Assembly: GCF_900111315.1 (NCBI RefSeq)
Contig: NZ_FOGU01000007.1
Coordinates: 124,001 to 188,000, forward strand
DNA from: Tranquillimonas rosea
GTDB lineage: Bacteria > Pseudomonadota > Alphaproteobacteria > Rhodobacterales > Rhodobacteraceae
Reading direction: 5' to 3'
DNA: 64,000 nt
A program made the translations under genes and the position numbers. Numbering within the stretch: position 1 is the first letter of the stretch; each line of letters begins with the position of its first letter. Shown piece after piece: positions 49,892-58,152 of this stretch. Under the pieces are notes generated by a model. It was not told the origin of the DNA. It was given only the letters and a program-made list of their open reading frames with translations, and ran no database searches.

Positions 49892-50087
49892 CGACGCACC
49901 TCCGACCTTCACGGTCTAGTTGCGTGAGATGCCGTTCCCATTCCTCAAGCACCTCGAAAAGAGTGTTCGAAGTTTCTCCTTCGAGGCGCGCCAACTCTCC
50001 AAGTCCCAAGCAGCCGGCGATCAGGTCGGGGCGACCGCAGCGTGTGCGCGACCCGTCCCGGCAAGGCGTGTGGGCACCAGGCTCACA
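49872..50087 (-). pseudogene. Probable truncated ORF at the right end of element 1
   Basis: A 71-codon open frame with no ATG or GTG start that overlaps the mobC start by 20 nt. Its C-terminal half looks genuinely coding (GLGELARLEGETSNTLFEV, LEEWERHLTQLDREGRR), acidic and helical. The upstream half is Cys/Arg-rich and unconvincing. It is best read as the 3' end of a gene cut off by the element's right junction, or one completed by sequence from the other end in the circular form. Confidence 0.4.
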
Positions 50088-50117
50088 TCAGGCGCCAGAC
50101 CCTCGGAAAAATCTCAT

Positions 50118-50151
50118 AAAAAACGGCGCCCGGGCGGAACCGCGGGCGCCG
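50118..50151 (-). terminator. Intrinsic terminator of the DUF882 gene
   Basis: On the minus strand CGGCGCCCG, 10-nt loop, CGGGCGCCG, then TTTTTT. A strong terminator 46 nt after the stop codon. It also marks where core chromosome resumes. Confidence 0.92.
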
Positions 50152-50196
50152 ATGAAGCATTTCCGAGGTGCAATTCGCGACCCGTATCGAGCCGTC

Positions 50197-50763
50197 TCAG
50201 CTTCCCCAGCTGCGCACAGGACCACAATCCATATGCACGAAGTTCGAGCTCGTATAAGTTCCGACGCCACCGCCTTTGCAGGCGCTGGCAGCGCGGGCCA
50301 TCTGCGAGACCGAGCGGCTGCTGAGCCGCAGGTCCGCGGCCTCACCGCGCAGGTGACGCGACTTCTTCGCAACGCCGCTGGAGCGGCTGCGGAGCATCGC
50401 GTTGGTCTCGGGCGAACGGTAGCCGGAGATGAGCATGTAGGGCTCGCTCGTCTCCATCAGCTTGTGGGCGGCAGTGGCGATATCGATCGTCCGCGTGTCG
50501 ATATCCTTCACCTGGCCGTTGCGCCAGTCGCGCATGAAGAGAGAGATCTCGTCGACGGCTTCCTTGATGTATTCGCCCTCGATCCAGTAGATCGTGTCGA
50601 TGCTCTCGCCCGTGCGGCCGTTGTACATCTTGATGCGGCGTACGTCGCCGGCCCCGCGAAGGAAGCCGAAGGCGTTGGCGTAGGTCGGTGCGGCCACCAC
50701 CGGAGTTGCTGCAAAAGCGCGCAAAAGCGCACGCCGTGAAAGGCCTGAGTGCTGTTCAGTCAT
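50197..50763 (-). CDS. DUF882/M15-like murein endopeptidase, Tat-exported
   Basis: A 188-residue exported protein of the YcbK-like (DUF882, peptidase M15A) family, probably cleaving peptidoglycan crosslinks in the periplasm. The N-terminus has a twin-arginine signal (LSRRALLRAFAATPVVAAP). The zinc-site pattern is seen in SGYRSPETNAML, SRHLRGEAADLR and NFVHMDCGPVRSW. ATG 50763 is chosen; an ATG nine codons upstream is possible. It is divergent from an L,D-transpeptidase gene, which fits a cell-wall context. Confidence 0.88.
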   Translation of the reverse strand: MTEQHSGLSRRALLRAFAATPVVAAPTYANAFGFLRGAGDVRRIKMYNGRTGESIDTIYWIEGEYIKEAVDEISLFMRDWRNGQVKDIDTRTIDIATAAHKLMETSEPYMLISGYRSPETNAMLRSRSSGVAKKSRHLRGEAADLRLSSRSVSQMARAASACKGGGVGTYTSSNFVHMDCGPVRSWGS

Positions 50764-50790
50764 CCTGCGTCCCGTTTCGTTACCTGTCAC

Positions 50791-51074
50791 CGCGTTGATC
50801 GCGGCTTTTCTGCCATCTCATCCCCAGATGCATGACTCGTATCCCACAGACTGGCGGCTCGACCAAGGGGGCTAAGCCATCCGGTTCCCAGATTGTGGTA
50901 AACGAGCAAAAAATTGCTTAACGGTGTCAATTTACATACATCGTCCGATGCCGCGGCTTCCGTGCAACAGGCGACCCCCTTGCCGGCTTGTGATTGGACT
51001 TGGGAGCGGAAGTGGGAAACATTTCCGGACGCAAGTGCATTGATCGCAACATTTAACAATTGCCGGACTGTCCA
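50791..51074. other. Divergent promoter region
   Basis: About 280 nt between two divergent cell-wall genes. A TTAA-N7-AATT sequence at about 50918 is only half a CtrA motif. AT-rich patches near 50905-50930 and 51048-51060 probably hold the promoters; no clear pair is assigned. Confidence 0.35.
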
Positions 51075-52685
51075 ATGTTTCTCCGCACGACCAGAATCGT
51101 CCCCCTGCGCCATGCCGCGGCGCTCTGCGTGGCGGCATGCCTCGCGCTGCCGGCGGCGGCGACCGCCCAGGTAACGGCCTTCAAGCAAGCCATTGCCGAG
51201 ACCGCGTCGCGCGATGGCGAACTGGCGGAATTTTACCGGTCGGCGGAATACGCGCCGCTCTGGGTCGGCGGTGACGAGGCCAGCCGTGCGCGGCGCGAGG
51301 CGCTTCTGGGCGCGGTCTCGACGGCGGCGGCCCATGGCCTGCCGTCGCGCGACTACAGCCCCGACCGCGTACTGCGCCTGCTGCGCGAGGCCGAAAGCGA
51401 ACGCGACCGCGGCCGGGTCGAGGTCGAGATGAGCCGCATGTTCCTGAAATATGCGCGCGACCTGCAATCCGGCATCCTGGCCCCGAACCGCGTCGTCAGC
51501 CACATCAAGCGCGAGGCGCCGCGCCGCGAGGCGGACGAACTGCTGCGCAAGCTGGCGGACGAGCGGCCGAACGCGCTGTTCCGCAGCCTGGCACCCACCT
51601 CGCCGGAATACCGCCGGCTCGTGCGTGAGCGTCTGACGCTGGAAGAGCAGCGTCGCATGGGCGGCTGGGGCCCCCGTGTGCCCGGCGGCCGGCTGGAGCA
51701 GGGCGATTCCGGCGAGCGTGTCGTGGCGCTGCGCAACCGGCTGATCGCGATGGACTATCTTCGCCGGTCGCCCACCGCGCAGTACGACGCCCGCATGGCC
51801 GAGGCCGTGCAGGCGTTCCAGCGCGACCACGGGCTCAAGGTCGACGGTATCGCGGGCGAGTCCACGCTGGCCGAGATCAACCGTCCGATCGACGATCGGA
51901 TCGGCCAGATCCTCGTCGCCATGGAGCGGGAGCGGTGGCTGAACTCTCCCGACCGGGGCAAGCGGCACGTTCTCGTGAACCTCACCGATTTCAAGGCGCG
52001 GATCGTCGACGGGGGCGAGGTCACGTTCGAGACCAAGTCGATCATCGGCAAGGACGTGCCCGACCGCGAGACGCCCGAGTTCTCGGACACGATGGACCAC
52101 ATGGTCGTCAATCCCAGCTGGTACGTCCCCCGCTCGATCGTCGTGAACGAGTACCTGCCGCAGCTCAGGCGCAACCCTTACGCGCTGAGCCACATGAAGA
52201 TCGTCGATCGCAACGGCCGCTCGGCCAACCGTAATCGCGGTTTCGCACAGTACAACAAGAGCAACTTCCCGTTCTCCATGCGCCAGCCGCCGGGGCCGAA
52301 GAACGCGCTGGGGCAGGTCAAGTTCATGTTCCCCAACCGCTACAACATCTACCTGCACGACACGCCCGCGCAGAGCCTCTTCACCCGTGACCGCCGCGCC
52401 TTCAGCCACGGCTGCATCCGGCTCGACGATCCCTACGAGTTCGCCTACGCGCTGCTCGAACGCCAGGAGAGCGATCCGCAGGGCTATTTCCAGAACATCC
52501 TCAACACCCGCTCCGAGCGCCGCGTGAACCTGGACCAGCCGGTGCCGGTCCACCTGATCTACCGCACCGCATTCTCCAAGACGACGGGCGGCATGGAATA
52601 CCGCAACGACATCTACGGCCGTGACGCGAAGATTCTCGCCGCGCTGCGGTCCGCCGGGGTGGCGGTCGACGGGAAGGCCAGCTAA
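51075..52685 (+). CDS. L,D-transpeptidase (YcbB-like)
   Basis: A 536-residue periplasmic L,D-transpeptidase that makes 3-3 crosslinks in peptidoglycan. It has a signal peptide (MFLRTTRIVPLRHAAALCV, ending near AAATAQ). A scaffold domain follows, then a peptidoglycan-binding domain (YDARMAEAVQAFQRDHGL, DGIAGESTL) and the YkuD catalytic domain with HDTPAQSLF and SHGCIRL (nucleophile Cys447). ATG 51075 gives the proper signal peptide; the TTG five codons earlier is less likely. It is followed 29 nt later by lpxD. Confidence 0.93.
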   Translation: MFLRTTRIVPLRHAAALCVAACLALPAAATAQVTAFKQAIAETASRDGELAEFYRSAEYAPLWVGGDEASRARREALLGAVSTAAAHGLPSRDYSPDRVLRLLREAESERDRGRVEVEMSRMFLKYARDLQSGILAPNRVVSHIKREAPRREADELLRKLADERPNALFRSLAPTSPEYRRLVRERLTLEEQRRMGGWGPRVPGGRLEQGDSGERVVALRNRLIAMDYLRRSPTAQYDARMAEAVQAFQRDHGLKVDGIAGESTLAEINRPIDDRIGQILVAMERERWLNSPDRGKRHVLVNLTDFKARIVDGGEVTFETKSIIGKDVPDRETPEFSDTMDHMVVNPSWYVPRSIVVNEYLPQLRRNPYALSHMKIVDRNGRSANRNRGFAQYNKSNFPFSMRQPPGPKNALGQVKFMFPNRYNIYLHDTPAQSLFTRDRRAFSHGCIRLDDPYEFAYALLERQESDPQGYFQNILNTRSERRVNLDQPVPVHLIYRTAFSKTTGGMEYRNDIYGRDAKILAALRSAGVAVDGKAS

Positions 52686-52714
52686 GTCTCGGCCCCGAAC
52701 GAAGGGGGCCTGCG

Positions 52715-53806
52715 ATGATGCATCGACTGGACGAGGTGGCCACCGCGCTCAGCGCGCGACTGGAAGGCGACGGCAGCCTGAAGATCGGTGGCGCGGCCGA
52801 GCCCGCGACCGCCGGGGCGCAGGACCTCGCCCTCGCCATGTCGCCTAAATTCGCCGAGGGCCTGTCCCAGGGGCAGGCCCGCGCGGCGATCCTCTGGGAA
52901 GGGGCCGACTGGCGGGCGCTGGGGCTCGAGGCCGCGCTGTTCGTGCCGCGCCCGCGCTACGCGCTGGCCGGCGTGACCGCGATGCTCGATCCCGGCCCCG
53001 AGATCCCCGCCGGCGTCCATTCCACCGCCGTCATCGACCCCTCGGCTCAGATCGGCGCGAACGCCTCGATCGGGCCGTTCTGCGTGATCGGCCGCGACGT
53101 GCGGATCGGGGCGAATGCCCGCATCGCCGCCCATTGTTCCATCGGGTCCGAGGCGCGGATCGGCGACGATGTCCTTCTTCATGCCGGTACCCGCATCGGC
53201 GCGCGCGTGGCGATCGGGGACCGCTTCATCGCCCAGCCCTCGGCGGTGATCGGGGCCGACGGTCTGTCCTTCGTCACGCCCGAAACCTCGGCGGTAGAGC
53301 AGGCCCGCGCCACCTTGGGCGACACCGGCGACGCCAAGGGGCAGGCCTGGACCCGCATCCACAGCCTCGGCGCGGTGGTGATCGGGGACGATGTCGAACT
53401 CGGTGCCAATGCCTGCGTCGATTCCGGAACCATCCGCCCCACGCGGATCGCCGACGGCTGCAAGATCGACAACCTCGTGCACATCGCCCACAACGTCGAG
53501 CTGGGCGAGCACTGCCTGCTGGCCGCGCTGGTGGGCATCGCCGGATCCACGCGGGTCGGCAACCGCTGCGTGTTCGGCGGACAGGTGGGTGTGTCCGACA
53601 ACATCTTCGTCGGCGATGACGTCATCGCCTCGGGCGGGACCAAGGTGCTGTCGAACGTGCCGGCGGGACGTGTGCTCATGGGCTATCCGGCCGTGAAGAT
53701 GGACACGCATGTCGAAATCTACAAGGCGTTGCGCCGGTTGCCGCGACTCCTCGGTGAGGTCCGGGCACTTCAGAAAGCGGTTTCAAAGCCCGGCGCGAGC
53801 GACTAA
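52715..53806 (+). CDS. lpxD: UDP-3-O-acylglucosamine N-acyltransferase LpxD
   Basis: LpxD adds the second hydroxyacyl chain in lipid A synthesis. The 363-residue protein has an N-terminal uridine-binding domain (residues 1-100) and a left-handed beta helix of hexapeptide repeats (IGANASIGPFCVIGRDVRIG and others). The catalytic His lies in NLVHIAHNVELG, and a C-terminal helix follows. It stands outside the usual bamA-lpxD-fabZ-lpxA cluster and is instead followed by an acyl carrier protein and a ketosynthase. Confidence 0.95.
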   Translation: MMHRLDEVATALSARLEGDGSLKIGGAAEPATAGAQDLALAMSPKFAEGLSQGQARAAILWEGADWRALGLEAALFVPRPRYALAGVTAMLDPGPEIPAGVHSTAVIDPSAQIGANASIGPFCVIGRDVRIGANARIAAHCSIGSEARIGDDVLLHAGTRIGARVAIGDRFIAQPSAVIGADGLSFVTPETSAVEQARATLGDTGDAKGQAWTRIHSLGAVVIGDDVELGANACVDSGTIRPTRIADGCKIDNLVHIAHNVELGEHCLLAALVGIAGSTRVGNRCVFGGQVGVSDNIFVGDDVIASGGTKVLSNVPAGRVLMGYPAVKMDTHVEIYKALRRLPRLLGEVRALQKAVSKPGASD

Positions 53807-53838
53807 ATCGCCAATGAAGCGAACAGGTTGAGGCGGAC

Positions 53839-54108
53839 ATGGCCGACGAGACGATCAAGACCAGGGTAATCGACATCCTCGCCCGCCAGGCGGTGCTCGA
53901 GCCGGATGACGTGACCATGGATCAGTCGCTGGACGACCTCGGCATCGACTCGCTGGGTCTGGTGGAGTCGATCTTCGCCATCGAAGAGGCGTTCGACATC
54001 CAGGTCCCCTACAACGCGAACGAGCCCGAGGCGTCGGATTTCGACATCTCGTCCGTGCGCGCCATCGTCGAGGCCGTCGAACAGCTGGTGAGAGACCAGA
54101 AGGGATGA
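53839..54108 (+). CDS. Specialised acyl carrier protein
   Basis: An 89-residue acyl carrier protein. The phosphopantetheine Ser38 is in LGIDSLGLVESIFAIEE. Compared with housekeeping AcpP the motif (GIDSLGLVE rather than GADSLDTVE) is divergent, as in ACPs dedicated to lipid A or secondary acyl chains. It sits 32 nt after lpxD, and its stop overlaps the start of the ketosynthase gene. Confidence 0.9.
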   Translation: MADETIKTRVIDILARQAVLEPDDVTMDQSLDDLGIDSLGLVESIFAIEEAFDIQVPYNANEPEASDFDISSVRAIVEAVEQLVRDQKG

Positions 54109-55313
54109 GACGTGTCGTCGTCACAGGCGCCGGCACGATCAACGCGATCGGCCACACGGTGCCCGCGACGCTCGAGTCGATGCGCGAGGGGCGCTGCGGG
54201 ATCGGCCCGCTGGACTTCCGCGACGTCGACCGGCTGTCGATCCGCATCGGTGGGCAGGTGCGCGACTACGATCCCGAGCAAGAGTTCAATCGTCAGCAGA
54301 TCGCGCTCTACGACAGGTTCACCCAGTTCACCCTGATCGCCGCGCGCGAGGCACTGGCCCAGTCGGGGCTGACCTTCGCCGGCGACCTCTCGGCGCAGAC
54401 GGGGGTCGTGCTGGGCACCGCCGGCGGCGGTCTGAACACCCACGACGAGAATTACCGCGCCGTCTACGAAGAGGGAAAGAACCGGGTACATCCCTTCGTC
54501 GTGCCCAAGCTGATGAACAACGCGGCGGCCAGCCATGTCAGCATGGAATACAACCTCAAGGGCCCGTCTTATACCGTCGCCACCGCCTGCGCGAGCTCGA
54601 ACCACGCGATGGGCCAGGCGTTCCACATGGTCCGCTCGGGCATGTCCGACGTGATGATCACCGGCGGCTCGGAATCGATGATGTGCTTCGGCGGCGTGAA
54701 GGCGTGGGAAGGGCTGCGCGTGATGTCCAAGGACGCCTGCCGGCCCTTCAGCCTGGGCCGGACGGGGATGGTTCAGGGCGAGGGTGCCGGCATCTTCGTG
54801 TTCGAGGAATACGAGCATGCGCGCGCGCGCGGCGCCGACATCCTGGCCGAGGTGATCGGCTTCGCCATGACTTCCGACGCCGCCGACATCGTCATGCCGT
54901 CGAAACACGGCGCGGCCCGCGCGATGGAGGGGGCACTGCGCGATGCCCGGCTCGATGCGTCCGAGGTGGGCTACATCAACGCCCACGGCACGGGCACCGC
55001 CGCCAACGACAAGACGGAATGTGCGGCTGTGGCCGACGTGTTCGGGCATCACGCGGACAACCTGCTGATGTCGTCGACCAAGTCGATGCACGGTCACGTC
55101 ATCGGCGGCACGGGCGCGATCGAGCTGCTGGCCTGCATCATGGCGCTGCGCGACGGCGTGGTCGCCCCGACGATCGGCTACGAAGAGCCCGATCCCGAAT
55201 GTGCGCTCGACGTCGTCCCGAACGAGGCGCGCGAGGCCGACATCTCGGTCGCCGTCTCGAACGCCTTCGCCTTCGGCGGGTTCAACGCCGTACTGGCCCT
55301 GCGCCGCGTCTGA
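54105..55313 (+). CDS. Beta-ketoacyl-ACP synthase (FabF-like)
   Basis: A 402-residue KAS II-type condensing enzyme. The nucleophile is Cys162 in TACASSNHAMGQ. The two histidines are in NAHGTGTAANDKTE and MHGHVIGG, and the C-terminus has NAFAFGGFNAVL. Coupled to the ACP gene (ATGA). With lpxD and a dedicated ACP next to it, the enzyme probably elongates or makes an unusual acyl chain for lipid A. It is homologous to the housekeeping FabF but need not be it. Confidence 0.9.
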   Translation: MRRVVVTGAGTINAIGHTVPATLESMREGRCGIGPLDFRDVDRLSIRIGGQVRDYDPEQEFNRQQIALYDRFTQFTLIAAREALAQSGLTFAGDLSAQTGVVLGTAGGGLNTHDENYRAVYEEGKNRVHPFVVPKLMNNAAASHVSMEYNLKGPSYTVATACASSNHAMGQAFHMVRSGMSDVMITGGSESMMCFGGVKAWEGLRVMSKDACRPFSLGRTGMVQGEGAGIFVFEEYEHARARGADILAEVIGFAMTSDAADIVMPSKHGAARAMEGALRDARLDASEVGYINAHGTGTAANDKTECAAVADVFGHHADNLLMSSTKSMHGHVIGGTGAIELLACIMALRDGVVAPTIGYEEPDPECALDVVPNEAREADISVAVSNAFAFGGFNAVLALRRV

Positions 55314-55411
55314 GGCGCGGATCGGCGACGTTCAAAATGTGGGGAAGATCGTCCGGCGTCACGGCGCCGGGGCAGGGCGCGCCGCCAGGGGCGCGCCCGA
55401 GAGGCCACCGG

Positions 55412-56071
55412 TTACTGGCGGACCTCCTCGTTGTGGGCCTTCACGGCCTCGTAGCCGTCGGTGAAGCCGATCAGCGACACGGTCAGGTCGACGGTGTCGT
55501 CGGGTGCGGCCGCCGGCACGATAGACACGGTCGCGTCGGCGCCGCGCTTGAGCTGCGTGACCTCCTGCGGGGTGAAGCCGATCCGCGCAAAGCATCCGAC
55601 CTGCGAGCAGAAGGTATAGGGATAGCGCCGCGCCTGGCTGTCATCGACGCTGATCGTCAGCTGCTGGGTCAGCAGCGTCTCGAGCGGGGTGATGATCGTG
55701 GCGCCCGCCGCGGCCTGCTGGCCGTCGGGCAGGGCAAAGACGCTGATCTCGGCGACCGAGTTGCCGTTGCCGTCCTCCAGAAGCTGATACAGCTGGCAGG
55801 GGTCGTTGCCGTCCTCGGTCCGCACGCAGCGCTGCTGCCAGTCGCCGTGCTCGGTCTCGATATAGGTCGAACCGACGCCGCCTTCGCCGCTGCCGTCGGC
55901 GCTCTGGCCCATGGACAGCTCGCCGGCCTGCGGCTGCATCTCCTCGACAGGGGATTGCTCTTGCTGCTGCGGCGCTGCGCCGTCCTCGGCCTGATCCTCG
56001 TCCTGCGCAAGCGCCGGAGCGGCGAGGGCGAGGCTGGCGGCAAGAGCGAGCGATAGCGGTCGGTGGAACAT
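55412..56071 (-). CDS. IalB (invasion-associated locus B) family protein
   Basis: A 219-residue secreted protein with a signal peptide (MFHRPLSLALAASLALAAPALA, cut before QDED). A long acidic, Gln-rich low-complexity linker follows (about residues 23-65), then an IalB domain (HGDWQQRCVRTEDGNDPCQLYQ, RRYPYTFCSQVGCFARIGF) with four conserved cysteines. In free-living alphaproteobacteria its role is unknown; Bartonella IalB aids erythrocyte invasion. It is oriented opposite to its neighbours. Confidence 0.87.
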   Translation of the reverse strand: MFHRPLSLALAASLALAAPALAQDEDQAEDGAAPQQQEQSPVEEMQPQAGELSMGQSADGSGEGGVGSTYIETEHGDWQQRCVRTEDGNDPCQLYQLLEDGNGNSVAEISVFALPDGQQAAAGATIITPLETLLTQQLTISVDDSQARRYPYTFCSQVGCFARIGFTPQEVTQLKRGADATVSIVPAAAPDDTVDLTVSLIGFTDGYEAVKAHNEEVRQ

Positions 56072-56163
56072 GTTCGGTCCCTTTCTCGGTGCGTTCTGTC
56101 GGCTGGACGCCTAGCACGCAGGTTCGGGCATGTCAGGCCCGATTTCACGGGCGGGGGCGCATC

Positions 56164-56191
56164 AAAAAAAGGGCCCCGCATGGGGGCCCTT
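56164..56191 (-). terminator. Intrinsic terminator between ialB and the thioesterase gene
   Basis: On the minus strand AAGGGCCC, a short CATGC-type loop, GGGGCCCTT, running into TTTTTTT. It would stop antisense transcription arriving from the dsbB side before it enters the ialB promoter. Confidence 0.75.
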
Positions 56192-56399
56192 CCAGAGTTT
56201 CGCATCTCTCCCTGCCGGACTGGCCGACTTATTGAAACAGGACGCTACGGTCTTTCCCCGATGGGGTCAACAGCGTATTTTTCAAGCCTGTCAACCAGTT
56301 CGCCGGCGGAGTTCGGCAGTACGTTGCCGATATGCCGGCGGCTTGCCACCGTCGGCAATTGCGGCAACATCTCGGGCGGAGGATCGGGAAGGAGACGGG

Positions 56400-56822
56400 A
56401 TGGACATCAAGCTGGACGCCGCCGCGCTCGAGGCGTTCCTGCGGGCGGAGTTTCCGCAGGTCGCGGGCGAGTATACCGTCGACCGGCTCACCGAGGACGG
56501 GCTGGTGCTTCGGATGGACGTGGCCGAGCGGCATCTCAGGCCGGGGGGCACCGTGTCGGGGCCGGCGATGTTCTCGCTCGCCGACGTGGCGCTGTATCTC
56601 GCCATCCTGTCGCGGATCGGGCCGCAGGCGCTGGCCGTGACCACCAATTGCGCCATAGACTTCATGCGCAAGCCGGCGGCCGAGGGGTCGATGACGGCCG
56701 AGGCGCGGCTGTTGAAACTGGGCCGCGTGCTGGCGGTGGGCGATGTACTGCTGCGCTCGGACGGGCAGGCGGCGCCGGTGGCGCGGGCCAGCCTGACCTA
56801 CTCGATCCCGCCGGCGGCCTAG
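56400..56822 (+). CDS. PaaI/hotdog-fold thioesterase
   Basis: A 140-residue hotdog-fold acyl-CoA thioesterase of the PaaI group. The family pattern is seen in LRPGGTVSGPAMFSLADVALYLAIL, where the helix carries the catalytic Asp, and TTNCAIDFMRKPAAEG. AAGGAGACGGG precedes ATG 56400. It is convergent with dsbB, overlapping it by 4 nt. The substrate is unknown. Confidence 0.86.
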   Translation: MDIKLDAAALEAFLRAEFPQVAGEYTVDRLTEDGLVLRMDVAERHLRPGGTVSGPAMFSLADVALYLAILSRIGPQALAVTTNCAIDFMRKPAAEGSMTAEARLLKLGRVLAVGDVLLRSDGQAAPVARASLTYSIPPAA

Positions 56823-57286
56823 CGGCTGGCGCGGCGCAGCGCCAGCACCCAGACCATTACCAGCAGGGCCGAGAGGATCGCGTTCCAGCTGGCCATCGAC
56901 AGGCCGGCGAACGCCCACGCGACCTCGTCGCACATGATCACACCCGACGCGCCCTCGGTCGACAACAAATCGGCCCCGGACATGCCCGACAATCCGCCAC
57001 CATCGCCGGTGCACGAGGTGGGGCCTTCCCACCAGCCGCGCTCGACCCCGGTGTGATAGACGCCGAACAGGGACGTGGTCGCGGCGGCCAGACCGCCCAG
57101 ACCGGCCACCCATCGGGCCGGCACGAACGTGCCGACGAGTCCCAGCAGGATCGCCGCGGCATGGGGCCAGCGCTGCCACAGGCACAGCTTGCACGGCGGA
57201 TAACCCAGCGCCTGGAACACGAACGCACCGCCGAGCAAGAGCGCGGAGCCAAGCGCGGCAAGCTGGATCAGGCGTTTGGCGGTCAT
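56819..57286 (-). CDS. dsbB: Disulfide bond formation protein B (DsbB-like)
   Basis: A 155-residue inner-membrane quinone reductase that reoxidises DsbA. Four transmembrane helices are seen. The first cysteine pair is PPCKLCLWQRW, and the second is spread over the periplasmic loop TSCTGDGGG through VIMCDEVAW. ATG 57286 overlaps the stop of the upstream YqaA gene (ATGA), so the two are coupled. Confidence 0.9.
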   Translation of the reverse strand: MTAKRLIQLAALGSALLLGGAFVFQALGYPPCKLCLWQRWPHAAAILLGLVGTFVPARWVAGLGGLAAATTSLFGVYHTGVERGWWEGPTSCTGDGGGLSGMSGADLLSTEGASGVIMCDEVAWAFAGLSMASWNAILSALLVMVWVLALRRASR

Positions 57287-57861
57287 ACGTACCTCACGAC
57301 GGCGACGCCGCCGACCAGCAGCGCGATGAACACGGTAAAGACGAGTCCCAGCCGCCTCTCGATGAACTCGCGGATCGGCGGGCCGAACCTCCACAGAAGC
57401 GCGGCAACGATGAAGAAGCGCAGCCCGCGGGCGATGATGCTCGACAGCACGAAGATCGGCAGCGACAGCCCCGTCGTGCCCGACAGGATGGTGATGACCT
57501 TGAACGGGAACGGCGTCACCCCGGCGATCAGCACCGCCCAGGCGCCCCAGGCGTTGTAGCGGACCGCGAACTCGTCGAAATAGGCGTCCTTGCCGTAGAA
57601 CTCCAGCACCGGCCGCCCGACGCTCTCGTACAGCGCGGCGCCGATCCAGTACCCGAAGAGCCCGCCCAGCACCGAAGCGACCGTGGTGATCAGCGCGATC
57701 CGCCAGGCCTTGTGCGGCGCGGCCAGGATCATCGGGATCATCAGCACGTCGGGCGGAATCGGAAAGACCGAGGACTCGATGAACGAGACGGCGGCAAGCA
57801 CCCATAAGGCGTGCGGATGGTCCGCCAGCGTCAAGGTCCAGTCGTAGAGCCTGCGGATCAT
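57283..57861 (-). CDS. YqaA/DedA family membrane protein (VTT domain)
   Basis: A 192-residue inner-membrane protein of the YqaA subgroup of SNARE-associated/DedA proteins, now thought to act as lipid scramblases or carrier-lipid translocases. Seen are FIESSVFPIPPDVLMIPM, GGLFGYWIGAALYESVG and ITILSGTTGLSLPIF. The ATG at 57861 (MIRRLYDW) is preferred over one 15 codons upstream. Confidence 0.85.
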   Translation of the reverse strand: MIRRLYDWTLTLADHPHALWVLAAVSFIESSVFPIPPDVLMIPMILAAPHKAWRIALITTVASVLGGLFGYWIGAALYESVGRPVLEFYGKDAYFDEFAVRYNAWGAWAVLIAGVTPFPFKVITILSGTTGLSLPIFVLSSIIARGLRFFIVAALLWRFGPPIREFIERRLGLVFTVFIALLVGGVAVVRYV

Positions 57862-57987
57862 GTATGCCGTCCCGTGTACGTTCGGTGCACCCCCGGTGCA
57901 CGCCATGCATCACGCCCCCGACGGCCCGTCAAGCCGCGCTTTCCCTCTTTTCCCCTCCGCCCGGAGCCGCTAAACGAGGCGCCACAG

Positions 57988-58073
57988 GCCCGAGTGGCGG
58001 AATGGTAGACGCAGGGGATTCAAAATCCCCCGGTGGCAACATCGTGTCGGTTCGAGTCCGACCTCGGGCACCA
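57988..58073 (+). tRNA. tRNA-Leu (anticodon CAA)
   Basis: A complete 86-nt class II tRNA with encoded CCA. The acceptor GCCCGAG pairs with CTCGGGC. The anticodon stem GGGGA/TCCCC encloses TTCAAAA. A long variable arm (CGGTGGCAACATCGTG) precedes the T arm GTCGGTTCGAGTCCGAC. It is the left attachment site of the second mobile element. Confidence 0.97.
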
Positions 58074-58152
58074 ATGATATCAATGGCTTGCAGGGTGCGC
58101 AGCGGTTCTCCGCTGCTCGGTCGCGTCGGGACTCCCACAGACGACTCCCACA

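Noticed and set aside
49978-49994. Possible attR copy of the tRNA-Arg 3' end
   Set aside because: Only 13 of 17 positions match, and it lies in a frame that looks coding. Large serine recombinases need little identity, so it was kept only as a weak remark.
50905-50935. CtrA box between the DUF882 and L,D-transpeptidase genes
   Set aside because: TTAA-N7-AATT has only one correct half site.
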